From assembly GCF_009733845.1 (NCBI RefSeq), contig NZ_WNXZ01000008.1:141971-205970 (forward strand): 64,000 nt of DNA, read 5' to 3'. Each line of letters begins with the position of its first letter. Position 1 is the first letter of the stretch. Shown here in pieces: positions 43,800 through 52,248 of this stretch. A model generated the notes under the pieces. The model ran no database searches and was not told the DNA's origin. It was given only the letters and a program-made list of their open reading frames with translations. A program made the position numbers and the translations under genes. The stretch is from Pseudactinotalea terrae. GTDB lineage: Bacteria > Actinomycetota > Actinomycetes > Actinomycetales > Beutenbergiaceae.

Positions 43800-44695
43800 T
43801 GGCCACTGCGCGCCCAGCCTGGATGGAGAAGCCGAAGCCGGCTGTCACGCTGCTCAAGGGTGTCGTCATCGGGCTCATCGTTCTCGTGATGCTGTACCCG
43901 TTCTGGTACGTCATCGTGGCAAGCCTGTCGACGGCACAAGGATTGCGCCAGCACACGGGATTCCTGCTCGCACCTGCCGAGTTCACGCTCGATGCCTACC
44001 GTGCCGTGCTCTCCGGAGACATCGTCACACAGTCGCTGCTGGTCAGCGTCTTCGTGACCGTGGTCGGCACGTTGCTCGCCGTCGTGCTCACGGTGCTCAC
44101 GGCCTATGGGCTGACGCGCACGCGTGATGTGCCCGGGTCGCGGGCGCTGCTGTACCTGATCCTCTTCACGATGCTGTTCACCGCTGGCATCATCCCGAAC
44201 TACCTGCTGATCAAGGGCGTCGGGCTGCTCGACAGCCTGGGTGCGCTGATCCTGCCCGGGGCCATCAGCGCCTTCAACCTCGTGGTCGTGCGGAACTTCT
44301 TCATGGAGCTTCCCGGCGAGCTGCTCGACTCCGCACGGGTGGACGGCGCAGGGGAGTGGCGCATCTTGTCCCAGATCGTGGTGCCGCTGTCCAAGTCGAT
44401 CATTGCCGTGATCGCACTCTTCTACGGAGTGTCCTACTGGAACGAGTTCTTCAACGCGCTGCTGTATCTGCAGACACCGCAGAAGTGGCCGGTGCAACTT
44501 GTCCTGAACCAGTACGTGGTGCAGGCATCCCCGCTCGAGCAGATCTCGTTCGGCAGCCGGATGGACTCCCAGACGGCGCCCCGGACGATCCAGATGGCGA
44601 TCGTGATCGTGGCAACCCTTCCGATCCTCGTCGTCTATCCATTCCTCCAGAAGTACTTCACCAAGGGTGTGCTCACGGGCGCGATCAAGGGCTGA
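43799..44695 (+). CDS. Carbohydrate ABC transporter permease, LplC/YtcP type
   Basis: A 298-residue membrane protein with six helices. Its ATG shares a base with the TGA of the previous gene. The motifs YPFWYVIVASLS, FNLVVVRNFFMELPGELLDSARVDGAGEWRI (the ATPase-docking loop) and VSYWNEFFNALLYL are those of YtcP/LplC. It pairs with the LplB-type subunit. Confidence 0.9.
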   Translation: MATARPAWMEKPKPAVTLLKGVVIGLIVLVMLYPFWYVIVASLSTAQGLRQHTGFLLAPAEFTLDAYRAVLSGDIVTQSLLVSVFVTVVGTLLAVVLTVLTAYGLTRTRDVPGSRALLYLILFTMLFTAGIIPNYLLIKGVGLLDSLGALILPGAISAFNLVVVRNFFMELPGELLDSARVDGAGEWRILSQIVVPLSKSIIAVIALFYGVSYWNEFFNALLYLQTPQKWPVQLVLNQYVVQASPLEQISFGSRMDSQTAPRTIQMAIVIVATLPILVVYPFLQKYFTKGVLTGAIKG

Positions 44696-44728
44696 TCGAG
44701 CTCGCACCCTTCTACACAAGGAGATCAG

Positions 44729-46417
44729 ATGTCTGTGCAACCTTCGCGCAGTGAAAGGCCAGGAGGGCGGCGGCTGTCCGCAACCCTGAGCCGCCGCACG
44801 CTGCTCACGGTCGGGGTCGGAGTCGTCAGCGCCGGAGCCCTCGCTGCGTGCCGCAGCGCTACCCCGGGCGATGCCGGGGGTGGCGGTGGCGGCGGCGAGC
44901 CACCCGCGACGCTCACGCTGCCGACCTTCGTGGCACCGCCCGAGGTCGAAGGAGCCACCGTCTCCTCGGTGGAGGGGGTGCCGGTCGCGTACTCCACGTT
45001 CGGCAGCCCGTACAGGTCCGTCACCGAGCCGCCTGGCTCCGGTGGGGAGGTCACGACCTTCCAGCCGCTGTTCCGGCCGCCGCCACCGCCGCTCGACGAG
45101 AACCCGTGGTGGCAGCAGCTCAACGAGCGGCTCGGCGTCACGATCAACGCGTTGCTCGCTCCCAGCGACAGCTACGCCGACAAGCTCTCGACCACCATCG
45201 CGGGCGGTGACATCCCCGACCTGACGGTGGTCTCCGAGAACATGGCTCCGGGCGCGATCAAGCTGGTCAAGCAGGGCGCCTTCCTCGATCTCACCGACGT
45301 CATCGGTGGCGACGCGATCAAGGAGTACCCGAACCTCGCCGCGATCCCCACCCGCGCGTGGAAGGACGCGGCAGTGGAGAACCGGATCTACGGCGTGCCG
45401 ATGCCGATCGCAGACGGCGTCACGATGTACCGACAGGACTGGGCCGAGGCGATCGGGTTCCCCGACCCGCCGACCGATGCCGACGAGGTCAAGGAGCTGC
45501 TGGTCGCCTTCAGCGAGAACTCACCACCCGGACAGGATGGTGTGAAGGGTTACGGGTTCAGCTCCTTCGATCAGGGCGTCGACTACTGCCAGCAGCTGTT
45601 CCACGTACCCAACAACTGGGCTGTGAGCGATGACGGACAGTTCACGCACAAGGTCGAGACCGAGGAGTACGAGCAGGCGCTCGTCTACGGGCGCGAGCTC
45701 TGGGAGGCCGGCGTCTGGCATCCGGATGCTCCCACCCACACAGGCGAGGAGTACGAGGACATCTGGCTCGGTGGTCGAGGCGGTTGCTTCACCCTCAATG
45801 TGGCCAACATCTACAACCTGTTCTACGTCGAGGGCACCAAGCCTTTCGACCCGGTCGCCTTCGATGGCGGTGATCCGACGATCTGGCAGGCGCCGTCGAT
45901 CTTCGCGTTTACTGCGATCTCCAGCCAGGTGACCGACGAGGAGCGGCTCAAGGAGCTGCTCGGCGTCCTGAACTGGTGGGCGGCGCCGTTCGGCAGCGAG
46001 GAGTACCTCCACATCGCATACGGCCTCGAGGGGCGGCAGTTCAACTTCGAGGACGGGGAGCCGATCGCCATCGACGACCCGGATGCCCAGACGGAGCGCA
46101 ACCTCTACTGGATGGTGCAGCAGTTCGAGCAGGCGCTCTACGTACCGGGTCACCCCGACCGGGCAGCGGAGGCTCAGAAGCAGCTCGAGCACAAGTACAC
46201 CTATGCGGTCACCGATCCGTCCCGAGGCCTGTACTCCGACGAGAAGGTGTCCAAGGCCGCCTCGCTCGCCCAGCTCATCGACGACTACCAGGTCGGCATC
46301 ATCACCGGCAGGCGGGACATCAGCGAGCTCGACGATCTACGCAGTCGGTGGGCCACCGGCGGCGGCGACACGATCAAGACCGAGCTCGGCGAGTCGTACG
46401 CCGTGGCCAACAGCTGA
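44729..46417 (+). CDS. Oligosaccharide-binding lipoprotein, LplA type
   Basis: A 562-residue solute-binding protein, larger than CUT1 binding proteins of the MalE type and normal for the Lpl group. The N-terminus has twin arginines (SRRTLLTVGVGVVSAGAL) and the lipobox LAAC, then a Gly-rich linker. It binds a complex oligosaccharide for the two permeases just upstream. AAGGAG precedes the ATG. A strong stem-loop follows 8 nt after the stop codon, which may keep its mRNA level above that of the downstream genes. Confidence 0.9.
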   Translation: MSVQPSRSERPGGRRLSATLSRRTLLTVGVGVVSAGALAACRSATPGDAGGGGGGGEPPATLTLPTFVAPPEVEGATVSSVEGVPVAYSTFGSPYRSVTEPPGSGGEVTTFQPLFRPPPPPLDENPWWQQLNERLGVTINALLAPSDSYADKLSTTIAGGDIPDLTVVSENMAPGAIKLVKQGAFLDLTDVIGGDAIKEYPNLAAIPTRAWKDAAVENRIYGVPMPIADGVTMYRQDWAEAIGFPDPPTDADEVKELLVAFSENSPPGQDGVKGYGFSSFDQGVDYCQQLFHVPNNWAVSDDGQFTHKVETEEYEQALVYGRELWEAGVWHPDAPTHTGEEYEDIWLGGRGGCFTLNVANIYNLFYVEGTKPFDPVAFDGGDPTIWQAPSIFAFTAISSQVTDEERLKELLGVLNWWAAPFGSEEYLHIAYGLEGRQFNFEDGEPIAIDDPDAQTERNLYWMVQQFEQALYVPGHPDRAAEAQKQLEHKYTYAVTDPSRGLYSDEKVSKAASLAQLIDDYQVGIITGRRDISELDDLRSRWATGGGDTIKTELGESYAVANS

Positions 46418-46425
46418 TCGCCCGT

Positions 46426-46459
46426 GGGCGAGCGCTCCGCACTCGTGGAGCGCTCGCCC
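46426..46459 (+). terminator. Stem-loop after the LplA-type gene
   Basis: GGGCGAGCGCTCC (46426-46438) and GGAGCGCTCGCCC (46447-46459) form a perfect 13-bp stem with an 8-nt loop, with no T-run after it. It lies inside the operon, so partial termination or protection of the upstream mRNA is more likely than full termination. Confidence 0.6.
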
Positions 46460-46495
46460 CGCCCACCTGCCTGAAACCTCAACCAGAGAGATCCG

Positions 46496-49258
46496 ATGTC
46501 GTCACCGTGCATCACCTCCAGTCACCCAGACCTGCCCGCGCCGTTGTGGGCCGCTGACCTCCTCACTGAGCGGTTGCGAGCACGCGGCGGTGGTAGCGGC
46601 ACCGGCACCGACGCCCTGGTCCGGATCGTTCCTCCCGCCGATGCCGGTGCGGCTGGCCTCGCTGGGCGCTGGCGGGAGAGGCACGGCCGAGACCTCGACG
46701 GCGTCGAGGGCGCCTATGCGATGGGTGCCGCCGGCGACGGCGCTGTGCAGATCGCGGCGGGTGACGAGCAGGGGTACACCTACGCTCTCCTCGAGCTGTG
46801 CGAGATCGTCGAGCACGCTGACGAACCGCTCGTCGCGCTCCGCACGATCGCTGAACAGCTGGAGCGGCCGCGGAACCCCGTACGCGCGATCACGCGGGCG
46901 TTCACGACCGAGACCGTCGATCGCGACTGGTTCCACGACCGCGACTTCTGGGACGAGTACCTGACCGAGCTGGCGTCGTCGCGGATCAACCAGTTCAGCC
47001 TGGCGCTCGGCGCTGGCAACGACTACCTCATCGATCGTCGCGTCGAGGACAACTACCTGTACTTCCCGTACCCCTTCCTGCTCGCGGTCGGCGGCTACGA
47101 CGTCAGCGTCGACGGACTCGCCGAGCAGGAACGCCAGATGAACCTGGCGACCCTGCAGCACATCGGGCGCGTAGCGACGCGTCGCGGCATCGCGTTCGGG
47201 CTGGGCCTCTGGAACCACTCCTACCGCTTCGACCCCGATGCCGACACCGAACGGTGGCCGGTGCGGGGTCTCGACGGCGACAACCACGCCGAGTACTGCC
47301 GCGACGCCCTGCGCGAGCTGCTGCGCCAGTGCCCGGACATCGTGCGGCTCACTCTGCGCAGTCACTTCGAGGGCGGCGTCCCCGAGCCGACGCACGAGTT
47401 CTGGCGAGTCGTGCTCAGCTGCCTCCCCGACATCGATCGGAGCGTCGAGCTCGACCTGCATCTGAAGGGAGTCGGTGAACCGCTGCGCGAGATCGTCACC
47501 GAGCTCGAGGTACCGGTCCGGCTGTCGTCGAAGTACTGGGCCGAGCACCAGTCGCTGCCCTATCACCAGTCCTCGATCCGTGACAACGAACGGCTCGGTG
47601 GCCGCCGCGCGCGGGAGCTGGATCAGAAGGCGAGCGGCATCGAGCGCGCAAGCCTGCCGCCCAAACCGACGACGCAGCGGTGGCTGCCTGGCACCGGTCA
47701 CCCGAACAAGGGCACGAGCGGTACCGAAGAGACCTCCAAGCGCAGCTTCACGAGGTACTCCTACGGCGACTACGGCTACGACGGTCGCGAGTGGCCGCTG
47801 GTGCACCGGGTGTGGCCGGGTACGCAGCGGGTTCTCCTGTGGGGAGACCCGACGATGGCTGCGGCGTACGGGCGGCATGCCAGCTTCGCGGGCGCCGACG
47901 GCGTCGAGTGGTTCGAGCCGCTCTCCTTCCTCGGCAAGAAGAACAGTGCTGTCGCAGGTGCCCCGAACGGGCCGCGCCGCAACCGCGACATCTACACGGA
48001 CCCGCAGCTGCAGGCGGCGGTCGGCGACTGGCGAAAGTTCCGCTACACCTACCGGCTGCTGGGCCGCGCGGGCTACGACCCGGACACCGCCGTCGAGGTG
48101 CTGACCCGCACTCAGCGGGCCGCGCTCGGCCCGGCCGCGGAGCCCGCACTGCGCGCGCTCGCGCTCGGTTCCAGGGTGCTGCCGCTGACCGTGGCCACGC
48201 ATGCACCCTCGACCGCGTGCAACGTCTACTGGCCGGAGATCGTCACACCGGTGCCGGTGGCCGGTCGGGTGAGCCAGCCAGAGAACCCGTTCGCGGGTCA
48301 GGGCTGGCCCACCAGCTCCGATTTCGACATGATCCCGCCCTACTCGTTCGGCAATGTCAGCGCGCTCGATCCGGAGCTGTTCTCCAACGCCGTCGAGCTG
48401 GCGGAGGAGATCCGAGCCGGGAGTCCCAGTGGGCGCGAGAACCCACTCGCAGTCGCGGCGCGGATGGACCGGATGGCCGACGCCATTTTCGCGGCGGTCG
48501 ACGAGGCCGTTGCGCTTGCCGGTGACGACTGGACACCCGAGCTGGTCGTTGCGCTCGCGGACTCGCGGATCCTCGCGAACCTGGCCCGGTACTACGCCGC
48601 AGCCCAGCGGACCGCGGTCGGCTACGAGCTGCGGGACCACGGTGCTGCGATGCTCGAGTGGGCGATCGAGCAGCAGCGCACCGCGATCACTGCCTGGGAG
48701 GAGATCTGCGCAGCCGCTGACGAGGTCGGTTACGTCGACGACCTACCGTTCGGCCAGACCGAGTACTCGCGCGGGTCATGGTCCTGGCGTCGGCCGTTCC
48801 TGGCGGCCGACCTTGCTTCGCTCGAGCAGGCGCTCGGTGAGGCGAGCGGCGGTGGTCCCGCCGGCGGCGCGGACCCGGAGGAACTGGTACGTCAGTGGAC
48901 GCCCGTCTCGGCACCGCGCGGCGAGCACCTCGCACCCGAGCGCCTGATCGAGGGCGAGGCCACGCGCATCGAGTGGCGCAGCGACGACCCGAGGGTCACC
49001 GGCGTGACCTTGCGTTGGCGTCCCGTCAACCAAGCCCTGGCCTACTCGAGCATCGATCTGACGCGGGAGGGCGACGCCTGGGTGGGTCAGATCCCGGCCC
49101 AGGTGCCGGGTGACCCGTATCCGCTTCAGTACCACTTCCGGGTGCACGGCGACGATGCGGCGTGGGCGTGGCCGGGACTGGACGAGGACCTCGCGAACCA
49201 GCCCTACGTCGTCGTGCATCACGACCCGGCGATCAGCTGGGGGAGAGGCGATCGGTGA
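46496..49258 (+). CDS. Large unassigned protein resembling a glycoside hydrolase
   Basis: A 920-residue cytoplasmic protein I cannot place in a named family. Residues ~40-130 resemble the N-terminal domain that precedes barrels in GH20, GH67 and similar enzymes (VEGAYAMGA, VQIAAGDEQGYTYALLELCEIV). A barrel-like part follows (NPVRAITRAFTTETVDRDWF, TRRGIAFGLGLWNHSYRF, DIVRLTLRSHFEGGVPEPT, VRLSSKYWAEHQSLPYHQ). Glu and Asp residues in these segments could be catalytic but none is assigned. A long helical region and a final beta-sandwich (RWRPVNQALAYSSIDL ... YPLQYHFRVHG) end the protein. It overlaps by 4 bp an enolase-superfamily dehydratase gene, so the two probably act on the same sugar acid-containing glycan. 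Confidence 0.6.
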   Translation: MSSPCITSSHPDLPAPLWAADLLTERLRARGGGSGTGTDALVRIVPPADAGAAGLAGRWRERHGRDLDGVEGAYAMGAAGDGAVQIAAGDEQGYTYALLELCEIVEHADEPLVALRTIAEQLERPRNPVRAITRAFTTETVDRDWFHDRDFWDEYLTELASSRINQFSLALGAGNDYLIDRRVEDNYLYFPYPFLLAVGGYDVSVDGLAEQERQMNLATLQHIGRVATRRGIAFGLGLWNHSYRFDPDADTERWPVRGLDGDNHAEYCRDALRELLRQCPDIVRLTLRSHFEGGVPEPTHEFWRVVLSCLPDIDRSVELDLHLKGVGEPLREIVTELEVPVRLSSKYWAEHQSLPYHQSSIRDNERLGGRRARELDQKASGIERASLPPKPTTQRWLPGTGHPNKGTSGTEETSKRSFTRYSYGDYGYDGREWPLVHRVWPGTQRVLLWGDPTMAAAYGRHASFAGADGVEWFEPLSFLGKKNSAVAGAPNGPRRNRDIYTDPQLQAAVGDWRKFRYTYRLLGRAGYDPDTAVEVLTRTQRAALGPAAEPALRALALGSRVLPLTVATHAPSTACNVYWPEIVTPVPVAGRVSQPENPFAGQGWPTSSDFDMIPPYSFGNVSALDPELFSNAVELAEEIRAGSPSGRENPLAVAARMDRMADAIFAAVDEAVALAGDDWTPELVVALADSRILANLARYYAAAQRTAVGYELRDHGAAMLEWAIEQQRTAITAWEEICAAADEVGYVDDLPFGQTEYSRGSWSWRRPFLAADLASLEQALGEASGGGPAGGADPEELVRQWTPVSAPRGEHLAPERLIEGEATRIEWRSDDPRVTGVTLRWRPVNQALAYSSIDLTREGDAWVGQIPAQVPGDPYPLQYHFRVHGDDAAWAWPGLDEDLANQPYVVVHHDPAISWGRGDR

Positions 49259-50385
49259 TCATCAACGAGGTCACGCCGGTGCTGTCAGGGCATCGGGTGC
49301 TCGTCAAGATCGGGACCGACGACGGTCTGGTCGGGTGGGGGGAGGGGTCAGGGTTCCTGCCCCACGCCGTGCTCGGCCTCGTCGAGGAGCTGCGCCCCTA
49401 CCTGCTCGGCGAGGACGCCAGCCGGATCAACTTCCTCTGGCAGGAGGTGTTCCGGCGCCCCTTCGTGCGTGGCGGCCCGATCACGGGGTCTGCGGTGGCG
49501 GCGATCGACCTGGCGTTGTGGGACCTCAAGGGTCGCGCGCTGGATGCACCGGTCTACCAGCTGCTCGGCGGTGCGGCACGGGATCGCGTGCGGGTGTACG
49601 GCCACGTGCACGCCGACACCGCGGAGGAGATCGCGGCGAAGGCGCGGGTGATGGCCGAGCGTGGCATCCAGGTGATCCGATACCGCGGCTTCATCGACAC
49701 CGACAAGCAGGGTGTGCATGATCATGCGGCCGGGGTGCGGCAGCAGATCGAGTTCACGGAGGCGATCCGGGATGCGGTCGGTCCCGACGTCGATCTGATC
49801 CTGGAGTGTCACGGCCGCTACGACCCGGCCTGGGCGGTGAAGCTGATCAAGGCGGTGGAGCGCTTCGAGCCGTTGTTCGTCGAGGACCCGATCCGTCACG
49901 AGCACCCGGACGGCTACAGGCAGCTGCGCGCTGCCTCGTCGGTGCCGCTGGCAACCGGTGAGCGTGGTCACAGCAAGTGGGAGCTCCGCGAGCTGATCGA
50001 GAACCGGCTCGTCGACTACCTCCGGCCGGACGTCTGCTGGGCCGGCGGGATCACCGAGATGATGAAGATCGCCTCGTTCGCCGAGACATATCTGATCAAC
50101 ATGGTGCCGCACAACATCCAGGGGCCCTTGGGCAGTGCCGCGACCTTGCACGCCTCGATGGCGATCCCGAACCTGACGGTGATGGAGGCTGCGCTGTATG
50201 CGGGTCGGGAGGTTGTCGAGGGTGACATCCATCCGTGGCCCACGGTGCTGGATGGTCACGCCCTGCCCCCGGCAGGCCCGGGTCTGGGCGTCACGGTCGA
50301 CGAGGGCGCGCTGCCAGGGCCGCTGCCACCACGGGGCGGCCACCCGCGGCTGCGCGCACTCGACGGCAGTGCCCGCGACTGGTAG
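49255..50385 (+). CDS. Enolase-superfamily sugar-acid dehydratase (D-galactonate dehydratase-like)
   Basis: A 376-residue protein starting at GTG with 4-bp overlap to the previous gene. The residue layout closely tracks E. coli D-galactonate dehydratase (known set D183, H185, E209, E235, H285): here E184 and H186 in LECHGRYDP, E210 in FVEDP, E236 in ATGER, and H286 in VPHN. The first metal ligand is Glu instead of Asp. It has no lysine-pair motif of racemases. It is therefore probably an aldonate/uronate-derived acid dehydratase giving 2-keto-3-deoxy acids. The actual substrate is unknown. Confidence 0.82.
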   Translation: MIINEVTPVLSGHRVLVKIGTDDGLVGWGEGSGFLPHAVLGLVEELRPYLLGEDASRINFLWQEVFRRPFVRGGPITGSAVAAIDLALWDLKGRALDAPVYQLLGGAARDRVRVYGHVHADTAEEIAAKARVMAERGIQVIRYRGFIDTDKQGVHDHAAGVRQQIEFTEAIRDAVGPDVDLILECHGRYDPAWAVKLIKAVERFEPLFVEDPIRHEHPDGYRQLRAASSVPLATGERGHSKWELRELIENRLVDYLRPDVCWAGGITEMMKIASFAETYLINMVPHNIQGPLGSAATLHASMAIPNLTVMEAALYAGREVVEGDIHPWPTVLDGHALPPAGPGLGVTVDEGALPGPLPPRGGHPRLRALDGSARDW

Positions 50386-50415
50386 CTGCTCCGACGGGTG
50401 AGTGCGGGCGGCGGG

Positions 50416-50421
50416 TAGCGT
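50416..50421 (+). promoter_or_regulatory. Candidate -10 element for leaderless BASS transporter gene
   Basis: TAGCGT ends 6 nt before the GTG at 50428, which has no Shine-Dalgarno sequence. The gene is therefore probably transcribed on its own. Confidence 0.4.
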
Positions 50422-50427
50422 CAGCGC

Positions 50428-51378
50428 GTGCGCCGGTTCGTGGATCCCTTCATCGTCGGCCTGCTCGCGATGCTCGCGATCGGGCTGCTGGTCCCGATCC
50501 CGGCGGAGATCCGGGCCGCGTTGGACCTCTGCAGCGACATCGCGATCTTCGTGCTGTTCCTGCTGTACGGCGCGCGGCTGGCCACCAGGGACGTGCTCGC
50601 GGGGCTGCGGCACGTGAAGCTGCAGGGCTCCGCGCTGGTCGCCACGTTCGTGCTGTTCCCGCTGCTCGGGCTGGCCGCCGCCACCCTCGCGGAGCCGCTG
50701 CTGGGGGAGAACCTCGCGCGCGGCGTGCTGTACCTGAGCCTGCTGCCCTCCACCGTGCAGTCGTCGGTGGCGCTGGTGGGGGTGGCGCGAGGGAACGTCG
50801 CGGGCGCGATCACCTCCGCGACGATCTCGAACCTCCTCGGCATGCTGCTGACGCCGGTGCTCGTGCTCGCGCTGATGCACACCAGCGGGAGCGCCGGCGG
50901 TGGCGGGATCCGCTCGGTGCTGCTGCTCCTGCTGCTGCCGTTCGTGGTCGGCCAGCTCGCGCAGCCGTTGATCGGCGGCTACCTGCGCTCGAAGAACGTG
51001 CTCACCACGTTCTGGGACCGCGGCACCGTGCTGCTGGTGGTCCTCGTGGCGGTCTCGACGGCGACGGCGTCCGGCGTCTGGTCGACCGTCTCACCCGGAA
51101 CGCTGGCCGCAGTGGTGGTGATCAGCGCCGTCATCCTCGCGATCGTGCTCGCCGCGACCTGGTGGGGCGGGCGCGCGCTCGGCCTGCAGATCGAGGACCG
51201 CATCGTGCTGCTCATGTGCGGGTCGCAGAAGTCGCTCGCCACCGGGCTGCCGATGCTCGCGGCGCTGTTCCCCGCGGTGCTGGCCGGCCCGATCGCCGTG
51301 CCGGTGATCGTGTTCCACCAGCTCCAGCTGATCGCGAGCAGCGTGCTCGCACGCCGGCTCTCGCGCCGACAGGCGTAA
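50428..51378 (+). CDS. Bile acid:sodium symporter (BASS/SBF-like) family transporter
   Basis: A 316-residue membrane protein with nine to ten helices. The sequence resembles the SBF-like group: FVLFLLYGARLATRDVLAGLRHVKLQ, YLSLLPSTVQSSVALVGVARGNVAGAITSATISNLLGM and LLMCGSQKSLATGLPML. Such transporters move organic anions or 2-keto acids with Na+; substrates are rarely known. It lies after the dehydratase gene, so a keto-acid or sugar-acid substrate is possible, but this is inference. Convergent with the AraC gene. Confidence 0.82.
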   Translation: MRRFVDPFIVGLLAMLAIGLLVPIPAEIRAALDLCSDIAIFVLFLLYGARLATRDVLAGLRHVKLQGSALVATFVLFPLLGLAAATLAEPLLGENLARGVLYLSLLPSTVQSSVALVGVARGNVAGAITSATISNLLGMLLTPVLVLALMHTSGSAGGGGIRSVLLLLLLPFVVGQLAQPLIGGYLRSKNVLTTFWDRGTVLLVVLVAVSTATASGVWSTVSPGTLAAVVVISAVILAIVLAATWWGGRALGLQIEDRIVLLMCGSQKSLATGLPMLAALFPAVLAGPIAVPVIVFHQLQLIASSVLARRLSRRQA

Positions 51379-51390
51379 CCAGCAGGTGCC

Positions 51391-52221
51391 TCAGCGCGTG
51401 CCCGACCAGGCGCTCGAACGGAGCTGGGTGGGTGTCTGACCCGTGGCCTGCTTGATCTTGCGGGCGAAGTGGAAGCTCGAGGCGAAACCTGCTCGCTCCG
51501 CGACCCGGGTGACGGACAGCCCGCTGCTCGTCAGCAGCTCGACGCCGAGCGTGATCCTTCGGTCCCACAGGTACTTGATAGGTGTGGTGCCCATGTGCTC
51601 GCGGAACAGCCGGATGAGGTAGGGACCCGTGACGTGAGCCGACCCCGCGATGTCGGCGAGGTCGATGTCGCTGCCGAGGTTGTCGTGGATGTAAAGCCGT
51701 GCAGCCTCGATGGGCTGAGGGAGCGCGGCCGGATAGTTCTCGAACTCCGCCACGAATCGCCAGAGAAGCGCGGTGGCCAGCGCGTCGACCAGCGCGCCAT
51801 GAGCCGTGAGCCGGGTCTGCTCGCTGACCACGGCCTCACGGGAGATGTAGGTCAGGGCCGCCGAGAGCCGACGTGTCGGGCGCAGCGACTCCAGCCACGT
51901 GCGCATGTCGTCGCTCAGGTCCACCGGGGTACCACGCACCAGCGTCTGCCGGGTCGTGTCCGCCTCGCCGAAGCTGATCACCTCGTCGTGCCCAGGTAGC
52001 AGGAGACACATCTGACCGGCCGGGACGGGATACGGGTCGCGCCGATCGATCGTCACGCTCATCGCCCCCGCGTGGATGAGGAGCATCTGGATCTCGGTCT
52101 GGGCGCGCGGTCCGACAGTGGTGCCCGGTTCGTGCTCCACGGTGCGCGCGACGCAGTCGACCAGGCGTAAGCCGCGTCTCGCGATGTCAATCCTGGACAC
52201 AGGGCGGTGCGGTGTGGCCAT
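51391..52221 (-). CDS. AraC family regulator
   Basis: A 276-residue regulator. A short sensor domain (IQMLLIHAGAMSVTIDRRDPYPVPAGQMCLLLPGHDEVISF) is cupin-like. The DNA-binding part has IDLADIAGSAHVTGPYLIRLFREHMGTTPIKYLWDRRITLG and LSVTRVAERAGFASSFHFARKIKQATGQTPTQLR. Its ATG at 52221 is only 27 bp from the divergent FAD oxidoreductase start, so it very probably regulates that gene and the importer operon beyond it. Confidence 0.87.
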   Translation of the reverse strand: MATPHRPVSRIDIARRGLRLVDCVARTVEHEPGTTVGPRAQTEIQMLLIHAGAMSVTIDRRDPYPVPAGQMCLLLPGHDEVISFGEADTTRQTLVRGTPVDLSDDMRTWLESLRPTRRLSAALTYISREAVVSEQTRLTAHGALVDALATALLWRFVAEFENYPAALPQPIEAARLYIHDNLGSDIDLADIAGSAHVTGPYLIRLFREHMGTTPIKYLWDRRITLGVELLTSSGLSVTRVAERAGFASSFHFARKIKQATGQTPTQLRSSAWSGTR

Positions 52222-52248
52222 ACCGGCATGTAACCACGAGCGGCCACG

